This document shows positions 19,546 through 28,688 of a DNA stretch of 64,000 nt, one piece after another (positions within the stretch are counted from its first letter, which is position 1; each line of letters opens with the position of its first letter). The DNA lies in the NCBI RefSeq assembly GCF_014284195.1, contig NZ_JACOGC010000001.1:124001-188000 (forward strand). Direction: 5' to 3'. Source of the DNA: Cognatundibacterium griseum (lineage in GTDB: Bacteria > Pseudomonadota > Gammaproteobacteria > Burkholderiales > Burkholderiaceae_D). A program made the translations under genes and the position numbers. Below the pieces are notes generated by a model, which saw only the letters and a program-made list of their open reading frames with translations, was not told the DNA's origin and searched no databases.

Positions 19546-20799
19546 ATGATGACTATGCGCTTTCCATTTCGTTTCACACATCAATCGCAGGCAACTGCCT
19601 CTTGCTCTTATCCCCGGCCAGCCGGGCTGGTATTGCAGATCGGCCTGGTTGCCGTGCTGGCAGCCTGTGGCGGCGGCAGCAGTGCCGGGCCAGCCGCGCA
19701 GCCAGCCGGGACAGGCATCAGCCCGGCTGCGCAAGTCGGTGAGAAAATTTTTAAGGATGTGAATCTGTCGGCGTCCGGCAAGATGTCGTGCGCAAGCTGC
19801 CACGATCCGGCAAATGCCCATGCGCAGAGCAATGATCTGAGCGTTCAGCTGGGTGGTCCGCAGCTGAATGTGCCGGGCTTTCGCGCGGTGCCGTCGTTGC
19901 GTTACCTGAATCTGACGCCTGCCTTTGGCTTTGACAGCGAAGGAAAAGCCAAAGGCGGCTTCACGCGGGATGGCCGCGCCGACACGCTGGCGGCCCAGGC
20001 TGCGACGCCGTTTCTGGCCGCGCATGAAATGGCAAACAAAGATGCGGCTGACGTCGTCAGTAAAGTACAGCAAGGTAGTTATGCCAATGAATTTAAAGCC
20101 GCTTTCGGCAGCACGATTTTCAGTAATACGGACAATGCGTTCGACCGCATTCTGTATGCCTTGCAGCAGTACCAGAAAGAAGATCCGGATTTTCATCCGT
20201 ATGATTCCAAATACGACCGGTTTTTAGCGGGTCAGGCGGTTCTCAGCGACGCCGAATTGCGTGGTCTGGCCTTGTTCAATAATCCGGTCAAGGGCAATTG
20301 TGCGGCCTGCCACACCAGCAAGAAGGGTGCAGACGGTTCGGCACCGCTGTTCACCGATTTTTCTTATGACAATCTTGGTGTGCCGCGCAATGAGCGCATT
20401 CCGGCGACTGCCAATCCTGATTATTACGATCTGGGCTTATGCGGTCCTGACCGTACCGACCTCGCCAGCCGCACTGAACTGTGCGGCGCTTTCAAGGTGC
20501 CGACGCTGCGCAATGTGGCGACCCGCAAGGTATTTTTCCATAACGGGAAATTCAGCAATCTGCGCGATGTGGTGAATTTTTATGTCCGCCGCGATACCAA
20601 TCCTGAAGAGTGGTTTCCGCAGATGGCAGACGGTACGGTCTGGAAATTCAATGATCTGCCGGCAGCCTACGTCGCCAACGTGAACACCAAGGAAGTGCCC
20701 TATAACCGCCAGCGCGGCATGGCACCGGCTTTAAGCCCGGGCGAGGTGGAGGATGTCTTGAAATTCCTCGGCACCCTGAATGACGGCTACCGGCCCTGA
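19546..20799 (+). CDS. Di-heme cytochrome c peroxidase family lipoprotein
   Basis: This protein belongs to the bacterial di-heme cytochrome c peroxidase/MauG superfamily. The 417-residue product has a lipoprotein signal with VLAAC (Cys41), after an unusually long N-terminal region. It has two haem c motifs, CASCH at 82-86 and CAACH at 252-256. Conserved segments GGFTRDGRADTLAAQAATPFL, KVPTLRNVA and FHNGKF follow the family pattern. It is expected on the periplasmic face, either reducing peroxide or oxidising a partner. The gene is the first of a cluster with a porin, an FMN-binding protein, ApbE and a membrane protein behind a Fur box, so its role is probably tied to iron. Start codons at 19549 and 19555 are also possible. 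Confidence 0.88.
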   Translation: MMTMRFPFRFTHQSQATASCSYPRPAGLVLQIGLVAVLAACGGGSSAGPAAQPAGTGISPAAQVGEKIFKDVNLSASGKMSCASCHDPANAHAQSNDLSVQLGGPQLNVPGFRAVPSLRYLNLTPAFGFDSEGKAKGGFTRDGRADTLAAQAATPFLAAHEMANKDAADVVSKVQQGSYANEFKAAFGSTIFSNTDNAFDRILYALQQYQKEDPDFHPYDSKYDRFLAGQAVLSDAELRGLALFNNPVKGNCAACHTSKKGADGSAPLFTDFSYDNLGVPRNERIPATANPDYYDLGLCGPDRTDLASRTELCGAFKVPTLRNVATRKVFFHNGKFSNLRDVVNFYVRRDTNPEEWFPQMADGTVWKFNDLPAAYVANVNTKEVPYNRQRGMAPALSPGEVEDVLKFLGTLNDGYRP

Positions 20800-20869
20800 G
20801 CGGCTGCCTGACACTGACGCATACCTTTACACAACATTACACAACACCGAAAACCATTACCGAAAGCCC

Positions 20870-22216
20870 ATGATGATGACCAAAAAATACCTTGCCCGCA
20901 GCCTTTGCGCTACCTTGATAAGCACCGCTTTCCTCGCGCCTGCACAGGCGGGAGAAGCCGAGTTGCTGCAAAAAATCGAAAAACTGGCAGCAGAGCTTGC
21001 CGCGATCAAGGCTGAACTGGCGGCTACCCGGCAAAAAACAGAAGTCGTTGAGAAAAAGCAGGAAGCGATCAGCACGGAAGTCGCCCGGGTAGCGGCGGCG
21101 CCGGCAACCCCTGCCGCCGCGCCGGTCACTGAAGCGCAACTGGACGCATTGCGCAAAACCATGCAGCAGACCGTCATCAGCAGCTATGGCGAGATTGGCT
21201 ACAACCGTCCGCGCAATGCCGCCAGCCAGGCGCAGACCGATGTTGCCCGCGCCGTCATCGGCGTGACGCACCGCTTCAGCGAGAAAACCAAAATGGTTGC
21301 GGAATTTGAATGGGAACATGCGATTGCCTCCAAAGGCGACAATGGCGAAGCGGCGGTCGAGCAGCTGTATGTGGAGCATGAACTGAAGCCGGGCCTGCAG
21401 GCGAAAGCCGGTCTGTTCCTGATTCCTACCGGGCTCCTGAACACCAGCCATGAACCAACCTCTTACTACGGCGTGCAGCGTAATTTCGTCGAAACCGCGA
21501 TTATCCCGACCACCTGGCGCGAAGCAGGTATCGGGCTGTCCGGCACGCATGAAAACGGCTTCAGCTGGGATGCCGGCCTGACCACCGGATTTGACCTGAC
21601 CAAGTGGGATGCCACTTCCGGCGATGGCCGCTCCTCACCGCTGGGTGCGATTCATCAGGAAGGGCAGCTGGCAAAATCCAAAGACCTGAGTCTGCATGGC
21701 GCGATCAACTGGCGCGGCATTCCGGGCGTGCTGCTGGGCGGCTCGGCTTTCAGCGGCAAGGCAGGCCACGGCACCAGCGGTTTTGCCGCGAACGATGCAC
21801 GGGTGACGCTGTGGGAAATGCATGGCCGCTATAACCCCGGCAAGCTCGACCTGACTGCATTGTATGCACGCGGCACCATCAGCAATACCGATGCCCTGAA
21901 CCTGACATTCGTCGGTCAGCCGACACCGGTGCCGTCAACGTTTGCCGGCTGGTATCTGCAGGGTGCGTATCAGGCATGGAAAAATGAAGATTACAGCCTG
22001 ACGCCATTCATCCGCTACGAGCAGTTCAACACCGCAAAATCTTATGCGCCGGTACCGCAGGGATTGGGTGTCGCTGCGGCAGAAGATGAAAAAGTCACGA
22101 CGATCGGCGTCAGCTTCAAGGTCGGCGAAGGTGTGGTATTCAAAACCGACTATCAGAAATTCCGGCTCGACAGCAGCCGTGACCGCTACAATCTCGGCGT
22201 TGGCTACTCCTTTTAA
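20870..22216 (+). CDS. Outer-membrane porin-like protein with coiled coil
   Basis: The 448-residue product starts with a signal peptide (MMMTKKYLARSLC to PAQA). A heptad-like coiled coil (LLQKIEKLAAELAAIKAELAATRQ and on, about residues 32-70) and an Ala/Pro linker come next. The rest is a predicted beta-barrel ending in F (YNLGVGYSF), the usual outer-membrane assembly signal. The layout resembles OprP/OprO-like or carbohydrate-type porins with an N-terminal coiled coil. The triple ATG at 20870 is used rather than an upstream in-frame start at 20780, because only from there is a signal peptide formed. It lies 70 bases after the di-heme peroxidase gene. The ligand is unknown; context suggests a role in iron or redox metabolism. 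Confidence 0.8.
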   Translation: MMMTKKYLARSLCATLISTAFLAPAQAGEAELLQKIEKLAAELAAIKAELAATRQKTEVVEKKQEAISTEVARVAAAPATPAAAPVTEAQLDALRKTMQQTVISSYGEIGYNRPRNAASQAQTDVARAVIGVTHRFSEKTKMVAEFEWEHAIASKGDNGEAAVEQLYVEHELKPGLQAKAGLFLIPTGLLNTSHEPTSYYGVQRNFVETAIIPTTWREAGIGLSGTHENGFSWDAGLTTGFDLTKWDATSGDGRSSPLGAIHQEGQLAKSKDLSLHGAINWRGIPGVLLGGSAFSGKAGHGTSGFAANDARVTLWEMHGRYNPGKLDLTALYARGTISNTDALNLTFVGQPTPVPSTFAGWYLQGAYQAWKNEDYSLTPFIRYEQFNTAKSYAPVPQGLGVAAAEDEKVTTIGVSFKVGEGVVFKTDYQKFRLDSSRDRYNLGVGYSF

Positions 22217-22225
22217 CATTCTTTG

Positions 22226-22762
22226 ATGCATCCTCTGACTCCTATCACGCTGACGCTGCTGGCTGCTGCCAGCAGCAGCGCATTTGCGACCCAATATCTG
22301 ACGGCAGAGCAGGCGCAGCAGACGATTTTTCCGGAAGCGAATCGCTTCAAGCCCTTGCCGCTGCAGCTCAGCACTGAGCAGATGAAGCAGGTGGAAACGC
22401 TGGCAGGCTTGCCTGCGCGCTCGGTCTCGTGGCGCGTCACCGCTGCCTATCAGGATGAAAAACTGCTGGGCTACGTGGTGCTGGATGAGGTGATTGGCAA
22501 GTTTGAACTGATTTCATATGCAGTCGGCCTGCTGCCGGATGCCAGTGTGCGGCAGATCGAAATTCTGGCGTATCGTGAAAGCCATGGATTTGAAATCCGC
22601 AACGCCAACTGGCGCCGCCAGTTCACCGGGAAAACCGCCGCACAGGGGATCGTGGTCGGCGAGGGAATTGCGAATATCAGCGGCGCTACCCTGTCCTGCA
22701 CCCATGTGACTGACGGCGTGCGGCGGATTGCCGCCATTGCCCGGATTGCGCTGAAAAAATGA
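22226..22762 (+). CDS. Exported FMN-binding domain protein
   Basis: This 178-residue protein has a signal peptide (MHPLTPITLTLLAAASSSAFA) and one FMN_bind domain like those of RnfG and NqrC, where FMN is joined covalently to a Thr by ApbE. The acceptor segment is ISGATLSC with Thr155. The Asp usually found six residues before the Thr is replaced by Ala149, so modification is probable but not certain. YVVLDEVIGKFELISYAVGL is the typical central part. The gene begins 9 bases after the porin and overlaps apbE by an ATGA junction, so the carrier and its modifying enzyme are translationally coupled. The ATG at 22226 may be preceded by a TTG at 22223. Confidence 0.85.
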   Translation: MHPLTPITLTLLAAASSSAFATQYLTAEQAQQTIFPEANRFKPLPLQLSTEQMKQVETLAGLPARSVSWRVTAAYQDEKLLGYVVLDEVIGKFELISYAVGLLPDASVRQIEILAYRESHGFEIRNANWRRQFTGKTAAQGIVVGEGIANISGATLSCTHVTDGVRRIAAIARIALKK

Positions 22763-23577
22763 TGCGCCGCGCCCAGCCCTGGTTGGGCACCCTGGTCGAA
22801 ATCAGCCTGCCCGGCACCCTGCCGCAACCCAGTCTGCATGCGGGCTTTGAGGCAGCCTTTGAGGTCATGGCAGCGGTACACCATGCCATGAGTTTTCATG
22901 CGCCCGGCAGCGATATCAGCCGTTTCAACCGCGCGGCGACAGGCGCTGTGCTCCGGCTCAGTCCGCACACGGCGGCGGTATTGCGCGCCGCGCTGGAAAT
23001 GCAGCAGGCCAGCGGCGGTATTTTTGATATCCGCCTTGCCAGCCGTCTGGCAGCCTGCGCCATGTTGCCCTCGCCGGAGGTGCCGCCGGTGTTTGAGCCG
23101 GGTCAGCAGGCCTACCGGTTTCTGGATGCGCTGTGCGTGGAAAAATTGCGCAACGACTGGCTGGATGTCGGCGGCATCGCCAAGGGTTATGCTGTCGATG
23201 CAGCGCTGGCTGTTTTGCAGCAGCAGGGCATTTCGGAGGCGGTGGTGAATGCCGGCGGGGATGTGCGCGTCATGGGGCAGCACCGGATTCAGTTGCGCGA
23301 TCCGCAGCAGCCGTGGCAGGCAGCCGGAGACATCCTGGTATCGGATCAGGCGCTGGCGACTTCGGCCATGTATTTTTCACAGCAGACGGTGCAGGGGCAG
23401 GCTGGCAGCGCCTTATTTGACGGGCGTTCCGGCGTGTCGCTGTCGAGCCCGCACAGTTACAGCGTGCTGGCCGATACCTGCATGGTGGCCGATGCGCTGA
23501 CTAAAATCCTGGCCGCCACCGGTGATGCCGCGCACTCCTGTCTCGCCCGGTTTCAGGCAAAGGCGCTGATCCTGTAA
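22759..23577 (+). CDS. apbE: FAD:protein FMN transferase (ApbE family)
   Basis: ApbE uses FAD to attach FMN through a phosphoester bond to Thr or Ser of FMN_bind domains in the periplasm. The 272-residue protein has the family core WLDVGGIAKGYAVDAALAVL (about 133-152), AVVNAGGDVRVMG and a C-terminal segment DTCMVADALTKIL. It begins at an ATGA overlap with the FMN-binding protein gene, which is its likely substrate. It lacks an evident cleavable signal peptide. Many ApbE proteins have one, so a start problem or another export route is possible. It is somewhat shorter than typical ApbE (about 300-350). Confidence 0.88.
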   Translation: MMRRAQPWLGTLVEISLPGTLPQPSLHAGFEAAFEVMAAVHHAMSFHAPGSDISRFNRAATGAVLRLSPHTAAVLRAALEMQQASGGIFDIRLASRLAACAMLPSPEVPPVFEPGQQAYRFLDALCVEKLRNDWLDVGGIAKGYAVDAALAVLQQQGISEAVVNAGGDVRVMGQHRIQLRDPQQPWQAAGDILVSDQALATSAMYFSQQTVQGQAGSALFDGRSGVSLSSPHSYSVLADTCMVADALTKILAATGDAAHSCLARFQAKALIL

Positions 23578-23641
23578 ACGGGCTGTGACCGGATGACCAG
23601 AGTACGGTCTGTTTTTAAAATTTTTTACCTAGCTATCCGCC

Positions 23642-24130
23642 ATGCGTACCCATAAACACAGTCTGCATCATCCATCCCTGCCTGCCGCTGCCAGGCCGCA
23701 TTTCCGGCTGGAGCGCTGGCACCGCCGGGGCCTGTATCTGCTGTTTGCCATGCTGTTTGCCAGCGGTATCAGCTGGCTGGTGGCGCATTACTGGCTGCGG
23801 GTGCCGGGAGAATTCGGAGAAAGCATCCACCCGCTGGAACACTGGTCCATGCAATGGCATGGCGCGCTGGTGGTGCCGGTCAGCTTCCTGACCGGCAGCA
23901 TGCTGTTCCAGCATATGCGGCGCGCGCACCGCGCCGCATGCAACCGCGGCAGCGGCTGGAGTATGCTGCTGCTGCTGTTCTGGCTGGCGCTGACGGGTTA
24001 CGGTCTGTACTATCTGGCGAGTGAAAGCTGGCGGCCTTACTGGTCGTCAGCGCACTGGCTGGTGGGCTGCGCTTTGCCGCTGCTGCTGGTATGGCATATC
24101 TGGCTGGGACGCCGGAAAACGGCGCACTGA
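23642..24130 (+). CDS. Four-helix membrane protein, possible cytochrome b
   Basis: This 162-residue protein has four predicted membrane helices (about residues 30-52, 72-92, 106-125 and 135-156). Histidines in or near helices 2 and 4 (H73, H91, H138, H152, with spacings of 18 and 14) could bind haem b, as in small b-type cytochromes such as DUF4405-like proteins. Placed last in a cluster with an FMN-binding protein and ApbE, it is a candidate quinol-side electron donor to the flavoprotein. A short hairpin with a T run at about 23587-23614 lies before it, so it may be made in smaller amounts than the genes upstream. Family assignment is tentative. Confidence 0.65.
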   Translation: MRTHKHSLHHPSLPAAARPHFRLERWHRRGLYLLFAMLFASGISWLVAHYWLRVPGEFGESIHPLEHWSMQWHGALVVPVSFLTGSMLFQHMRRAHRAACNRGSGWSMLLLLFWLALTGYGLYYLASESWRPYWSSAHWLVGCALPLLLVWHIWLGRRKTAH

Positions 24131-24172
24131 TCGGCGCACTCGGGCGCTGACGCCAGCGCCCCGTGCGGCGTT

Positions 24173-24655
24173 TTAGCTGGGCAGGGCGTCGAGCCGGCCA
24201 GTTTCTGCCAGCTCGCGGATGACCCGGATGGTGTCGATATCCGCTTCCTCATAAGCCGATTTGCGGTAATCGTTATACATTTCATTGACTTCGTCTTCCG
24301 CTTCGCTGGCGCCGTCTTCGTACACAAAGCGCACGAACAGGCAGTCTGGCTGCGGTTCCTCGATACGCATGCGCAGCGAAGACTGCGGAATATCGCCCTG
24401 TGCCGCAACGTCATAATGCACATGCTCCAGATGCACAAAGCTCACCGTATCGGTGACGCGCAGTTCGCCGTAGCGCAGCGTGCGCTGCATGCTGGCTTCG
24501 GTGCGGCCGGTAATCAGCGCCTCATCCAGATACGGGATAAACAGCTTGGGTGATTCCGCCCGCAGCACCAGGCCGCGCCACAGCTGCTCGCGGGTGATGG
24601 TGTCGGACAAGGGGTCGAGAATATCGTTGATTTCAACGAGATGTTCAAATTTCAT
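24173..24655 (-). CDS. SRPBCC family protein (DUF1857-like)
   Basis: This is a 160-residue cytoplasmic protein starting MKFEHLVEINDILDPLSDTITREQLWRGLVLRAESP. It resembles the DUF1857 group of the START/SRPBCC superfamily, whose members form a helix-grip cavity for a ligand. A GAGG site precedes the ATG on the minus strand. The function of this group in bacteria is not known. It is convergent with the flavin cluster and divergent from the Rep-type helicase, and shares no evident operon. Confidence 0.7.
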   Translation of the reverse strand: MKFEHLVEINDILDPLSDTITREQLWRGLVLRAESPKLFIPYLDEALITGRTEASMQRTLRYGELRVTDTVSFVHLEHVHYDVAAQGDIPQSSLRMRIEEPQPDCLFVRFVYEDGASEAEDEVNEMYNDYRKSAYEEADIDTIRVIRELAETGRLDALPS

Positions 24656-24773
24656 GGCAGTGCCTCAGTAAGATATTTGCCTAGTTTACTCCCGTTGTCG
24701 CGGCGCCGGTGAAAACGGCGCTGACCCGGCGACCGGATACAATAGGGGTTGCCCAGCCTTTTTGTCAGCTTCT

Positions 24774-26807
24774 ATGTCCCACGGTCTGAATACCCCGCAA
24801 CGCAACGCAGTCAACTATATGGACGGCCCCTGTCTGGTGCTGGCCGGGGCCGGTTCGGGCAAAACCCGCGTGATTACCCAGAAAATCGTGAATCTGATCG
24901 AAATTCACGGCTACGACCCGAAGCATATTGCCGCACTGACGTTTACCAACAAGGCCGCACATGAAATGCAGGAGCGTATCGGTAAACTGCTGGCCGAGCC
25001 GCGCCAGGCCAAGCAGCTGACGGTCTCAACCTTTCACTCGTTGGGCGTGAAAATTTTGCGTCAGGAAGCGCAGGCGCTGGGCTTGAAAGACCGCTTTTCG
25101 ATCATGGACAGCGACGACTGTTTTTCGCTGGTGCAGGATCTGGCGATCACCACCGACAAGCAGCTGATACGCCGCATCCAGACCGCAATGTCGTTGTGGA
25201 AGAATGCGCTGGTCGATCCTGAGCTGGCACTGAAGCAGGCGCGCGATGACGACGAAGCGACGGCGGCGCGCATTTACCGCAGTTATGTCGCCACGCTGTC
25301 GGCGTATCAGGCGGTGGATTTCGATGATCTGATCCGGCTGCCGGTCGAGCTGTTCCGCAATAACGAACAGGTGCGCGACAAATGGCAGCGCCGTCTGCGC
25401 TATCTGCTGGTGGACGAATATCAGGACACCAATACCTGCCAGTATGAACTGGTGAAATTGCTGGTGACCGGCATCGGTAAAAAACCGATGTTTACCGCCG
25501 TGGGCGACGATGATCAGGCGATTTACGCGTGGCGCGGCGCGACCATCGAAAATCTGAAAACGCTGCAGGTCGATTTTCCGGATCTGGAAATCATCAAGCT
25601 CGAACAAAATTACCGTTCCAGCACGCGCATTCTGCAGGCGGCCAATGCCGTGATCGGCAATAACCCCAAACTGTTTGAAAAATCGCTGTGGTCCGAGCAC
25701 GGCCTCGGTGATCCGGTCAAGGTGCTCGGCATGCAGGACGATGAGCAGGAAGCCGAGCAGGTGGCGATCATGTTGTCGGCACACCGTTTTGAGCGGCGCG
25801 CCAAGTTTTCCGATTATGCGATCCTGTACCGCGGCAATCACCAGTCACGTGTGATCGAGCAGGCGCTGCGGCGCGAACGGATTCCGTACACCATTTCCGG
25901 CGGCCAGAGTTTTTTCGACCGCGCTGAAATCAAAGACATCATCGCTTACCTGCGCCTGATTGCCAATGAAGACGATGATCCGGCGTTCATCCGCGCGATC
26001 ACCACGCCGAAACGCGGGGTCGGGCAGGCGACGCTGGAAGTGCTGGGCGCATTCGCCGGGCAGTGGCAATGTTCGTTGTTCGCGGCGGTGTTCAAAGGCG
26101 GCATCGAAGCCAAGCTGACCGATCGCCAGCTGAGGCCGCTGCGCGAATTCTGCAGCTTCATCAATCAGGTCGAGGCGCATGCGCACCGCGAAGGACATGC
26201 CGAGCAATTGCTGGACGACCTGATGAAAGAGATCAATTACGAAGGCTATCTGTACGACAGCTTTGACGACCGCGCGGCGCAAAACAAATGGCAAAACGTG
26301 CTCGATTTCACGCAATGGTTAAAGACCAAGGGCAGCGGCGGCAAAGACGGCACCGACGATCACCGCAGCCTGCTTGATCTGACCCAGATGGTCGCGCTGA
26401 TGAGCATGATGGAAGGCAAGGATGAAGAGCCCGATGCCGTGCGCATGTCGACGCTGCACGCATCGAAAGGGCTGGAATATCCGCATGTATTTCTGGTCGG
26501 CGTGGAAGAAGGCATCCTGCCGCACAAGGGCGACCCCGATACGCCGATAGAAGTTCTGGCGGCGCGTATCGAAGAAGAGCGGCGGCTGATGTATGTCGGC
26601 ATCACGCGCGCGCAGCGCAGCCTGCATATCACCTGGTGCAAGAAGCGCAAGCGGGCAGGCGTTGCCGTGCATTGCGATCCGTCGCGCTTCATCAAGGAAA
26701 TGAAACTGGATGAAGGCGATGCCGTGCCGAGCGAAGCTGAAGTGCTGACGCCCAAAGAGCGGCTGGCGAATCTGAAAGCCTTGTTATCGACGCCGAAAGC
26801 AGAATGA
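24774..26807 (+). CDS. rep: UvrD/Rep-type ATP-dependent DNA helicase
   Basis: This superfamily 1A 3'-5' helicase is close in length and layout to Rep (677 residues here, 673 in E. coli). It shows the Q-motif LNTPQRNAV, the Walker A motif GAGSGKT at 25-31, motif Ia ALTFTNKAAHEM, motif II VDEYQDTN, motif III AVGDDDQAIYAWRGA and motif IV LEQNYRSS. It also has motif V VRMSTLHASKGLEY and motif VI EERRLMYVGITRAQ. It probably removes proteins ahead of replication forks. The ATG at 24774 is preferred over an in-frame TTG at 24762. UvrD or PcrA identity cannot be wholly excluded by eye. Confidence 0.93.
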   Translation: MSHGLNTPQRNAVNYMDGPCLVLAGAGSGKTRVITQKIVNLIEIHGYDPKHIAALTFTNKAAHEMQERIGKLLAEPRQAKQLTVSTFHSLGVKILRQEAQALGLKDRFSIMDSDDCFSLVQDLAITTDKQLIRRIQTAMSLWKNALVDPELALKQARDDDEATAARIYRSYVATLSAYQAVDFDDLIRLPVELFRNNEQVRDKWQRRLRYLLVDEYQDTNTCQYELVKLLVTGIGKKPMFTAVGDDDQAIYAWRGATIENLKTLQVDFPDLEIIKLEQNYRSSTRILQAANAVIGNNPKLFEKSLWSEHGLGDPVKVLGMQDDEQEAEQVAIMLSAHRFERRAKFSDYAILYRGNHQSRVIEQALRRERIPYTISGGQSFFDRAEIKDIIAYLRLIANEDDDPAFIRAITTPKRGVGQATLEVLGAFAGQWQCSLFAAVFKGGIEAKLTDRQLRPLREFCSFINQVEAHAHREGHAEQLLDDLMKEINYEGYLYDSFDDRAAQNKWQNVLDFTQWLKTKGSGGKDGTDDHRSLLDLTQMVALMSMMEGKDEEPDAVRMSTLHASKGLEYPHVFLVGVEEGILPHKGDPDTPIEVLAARIEEERRLMYVGITRAQRSLHITWCKKRKRAGVAVHCDPSRFIKEMKLDEGDAVPSEAEVLTPKERLANLKALLSTPKAE

Positions 26808-26846
26808 TTTATAATGAATTTATTGCATTATTGATAAATTTAAAAA

Positions 26847-27638
26847 ATGAACCTGCCAACACAACTGGTTTCCGAGGCGCATCCTGATCGGCCGCGGACA
26901 AGCGGTGCGGAGCCAGCGCCAGTCTCCTGGCACTGGCGGCATGAGCTGCAACAATTTGTCCGCTTTGTGCGCCATCCGTGGCGCGGGCGGCCGGAGGCAG
27001 CCCAACCGGCGACGGTGCATGCCCGGCGTTTGTTGCTGATGCTGGCCTTGTGTTATGGATTTATCCTGTGCATCGCCCTGCCGTTCAATGCAGGGTTGAG
27101 CTGGCTGGGGCTGGACAGCGATGAGGAGCCATTGTCATTTTTATTTTTTGTTGTGGCAGTAGGAGTGGCCCCGGTCATAGAAGAACTCATTTTCCGCGCC
27201 GGTCTGCGTCAGGCAGCGTACACGCTGTTCATCGGCCCGTCGCTGATCGCCAGCATTTTCGGCAGCTGGCCTCTGATGCTGGTGCTGGGCGGCTTCGGCA
27301 CATGTTGCGCCATCATCGACCGGCTCTGGCAAAACCGTCTGTCTGCCGGCGAACTCCGCTTGCTGAAGCTGCGTCGTGCGCGCCGCTTTCTGCGCCGCTA
27401 TCCGCTGATATTCTGGATATACTCGATCGGATTTGGTCTGGCGCATATCCATCACTTTTTTGGCGATGGCTGGCTGGTGCTGGCGTTGCCGCTGGCAGTC
27501 GGCGCCCAGACATTTGCCGGTGTTGCGCTCGGTTATCTGCGTCTGCGTTACGGGCTGGCGCAGTCGATGCTGCTGCATGCCCTGTACAATCTGACAGCCT
27601 GTGTGCTGGCGCTGATGGTGGCCAGAATCTGGGCGTGA
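26847..27638 (+). CDS. CPBP family intramembrane metalloprotease
   Basis: This is a membrane protein of 263 residues in the CAAX-protease/bacteriocin-processing (CPBP, Abi) family. The catalytic signature EExxxR is present as EELIFR at 112-117, with a second motif FGLAHIHHFF (about 196-205) and LLHALYN near the end. There are about six hydrophobic segments. Bacterial members are thought to cleave within membranes, but substrates are mostly unknown. The gene follows the helicase gene by about 40 bases. Confidence 0.85.
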   Translation: MNLPTQLVSEAHPDRPRTSGAEPAPVSWHWRHELQQFVRFVRHPWRGRPEAAQPATVHARRLLLMLALCYGFILCIALPFNAGLSWLGLDSDEEPLSFLFFVVAVGVAPVIEELIFRAGLRQAAYTLFIGPSLIASIFGSWPLMLVLGGFGTCCAIIDRLWQNRLSAGELRLLKLRRARRFLRRYPLIFWIYSIGFGLAHIHHFFGDGWLVLALPLAVGAQTFAGVALGYLRLRYGLAQSMLLHALYNLTACVLALMVARIWA

Positions 27639-27716
27639 TTGATGCTGGCATCCGGCAGGATTTCTGTGTGCGGTGGTAAGATGCCTGCCTTGATTCCTGC
27701 TCTTGTTCCGGCGCCT

Positions 27717-28640
27717 ATGCACCTGTCTGACTCCGTTGTCCGTTCTGTTTTCCGGCACTTTTTTTGCTGGCTGCTGATCTCGTTTGCCGGTCTGTCCGGG
27801 ATGCTGCCTGCGGCCGCACAATCGCCCTCCGCACCGGCTCACGGTGTGCTGTGGGAAATCCGTTCTGCTACCAATACGGCATATTTATTCGGCTCGGTTC
27901 ATCTTGCCAGGGCGGACTTTTATCCTCTGCCGGAATCTGTGCAGCAGGCTTACCGGCAGGCAGACACGCTGGCCGTGGAACTCGACAGTGACGACGCGCA
28001 GGCGGTGGCAAAAGCGATGCCTTTATTGACTTACGCCGCACCTGACCGGCTGCAGAATCATTTGCAGAAAGCAACGTGGGCGCAATTGCAGCGTTTTACG
28101 GGGGATGCAACGACCGGTCTGCAGCGGTTGAAACCGGCTGTTGTCGCCACCGGCCTGATGATGCAGGTCTTTGCCAGTCAGGGTTACGACCCGCAGCAAG
28201 GTGTGGATCTGCACTTTATCCGCCGTGCCAGGGCAGACCGCAAACCGGTCATTGAACTCGAAAGCATGGAGTTCCAGTCGCGGATTCTGGGCGGCCTGTC
28301 GGATGCCGACGGAGATGCATTGCTGGCGCAAACGCTCGACAGCCTGAGCAGTGGCGATGCGGTGCAGGAGACCGCCGAGATGGTCGAAGCGTGGAAGCGC
28401 GGCGACAATGAAAAGCTGGTGCAAATTCTGCAGCAGACGGCAGCCAAGGATGCCGGTTCGCAAAAAATGATGAAACTGTTGCTGGATGACCGTAATCCGG
28501 CGCTGGCGGCGCAGATCAGCACCCTGATGCAGGCAGGAAAAAAACTGCTGATCGTGGTGGGGGCGGGTCATATTGCCGGTCAGCACAGCATCACTGAATT
28601 ACTGCAACAGCAGGGCATGCAGGTTCGCCAGATACGGTAA
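27717..28640 (+). CDS. TraB/GumN family exported protein
   Basis: This protein of about 307 residues has a signal peptide (LISFAGLSGMLPAAAQ) and the TraB/GumN fold related to the Tiki/EreA-type putative metalloproteases. Typical segments are AYLFGSVHLARADFYPLP near the start, ADTLAVELD, and IVVGAGHIAGQHS close to the C-terminus. The ATG at 27717 gives a compact signal peptide; an in-frame ATG at 27681 is an alternative. A periplasmic location is likely. The reaction catalysed by bacterial members is not established. Confidence 0.82.
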   Translation: MHLSDSVVRSVFRHFFCWLLISFAGLSGMLPAAAQSPSAPAHGVLWEIRSATNTAYLFGSVHLARADFYPLPESVQQAYRQADTLAVELDSDDAQAVAKAMPLLTYAAPDRLQNHLQKATWAQLQRFTGDATTGLQRLKPAVVATGLMMQVFASQGYDPQQGVDLHFIRRARADRKPVIELESMEFQSRILGGLSDADGDALLAQTLDSLSSGDAVQETAEMVEAWKRGDNEKLVQILQQTAAKDAGSQKMMKLLLDDRNPALAAQISTLMQAGKKLLIVVGAGHIAGQHSITELLQQQGMQVRQIR

Positions 28641-28688
28641 GCCGCGCATCATTGCCCTTAATCCGGGTTAACCAATTTTGAATCCGAT

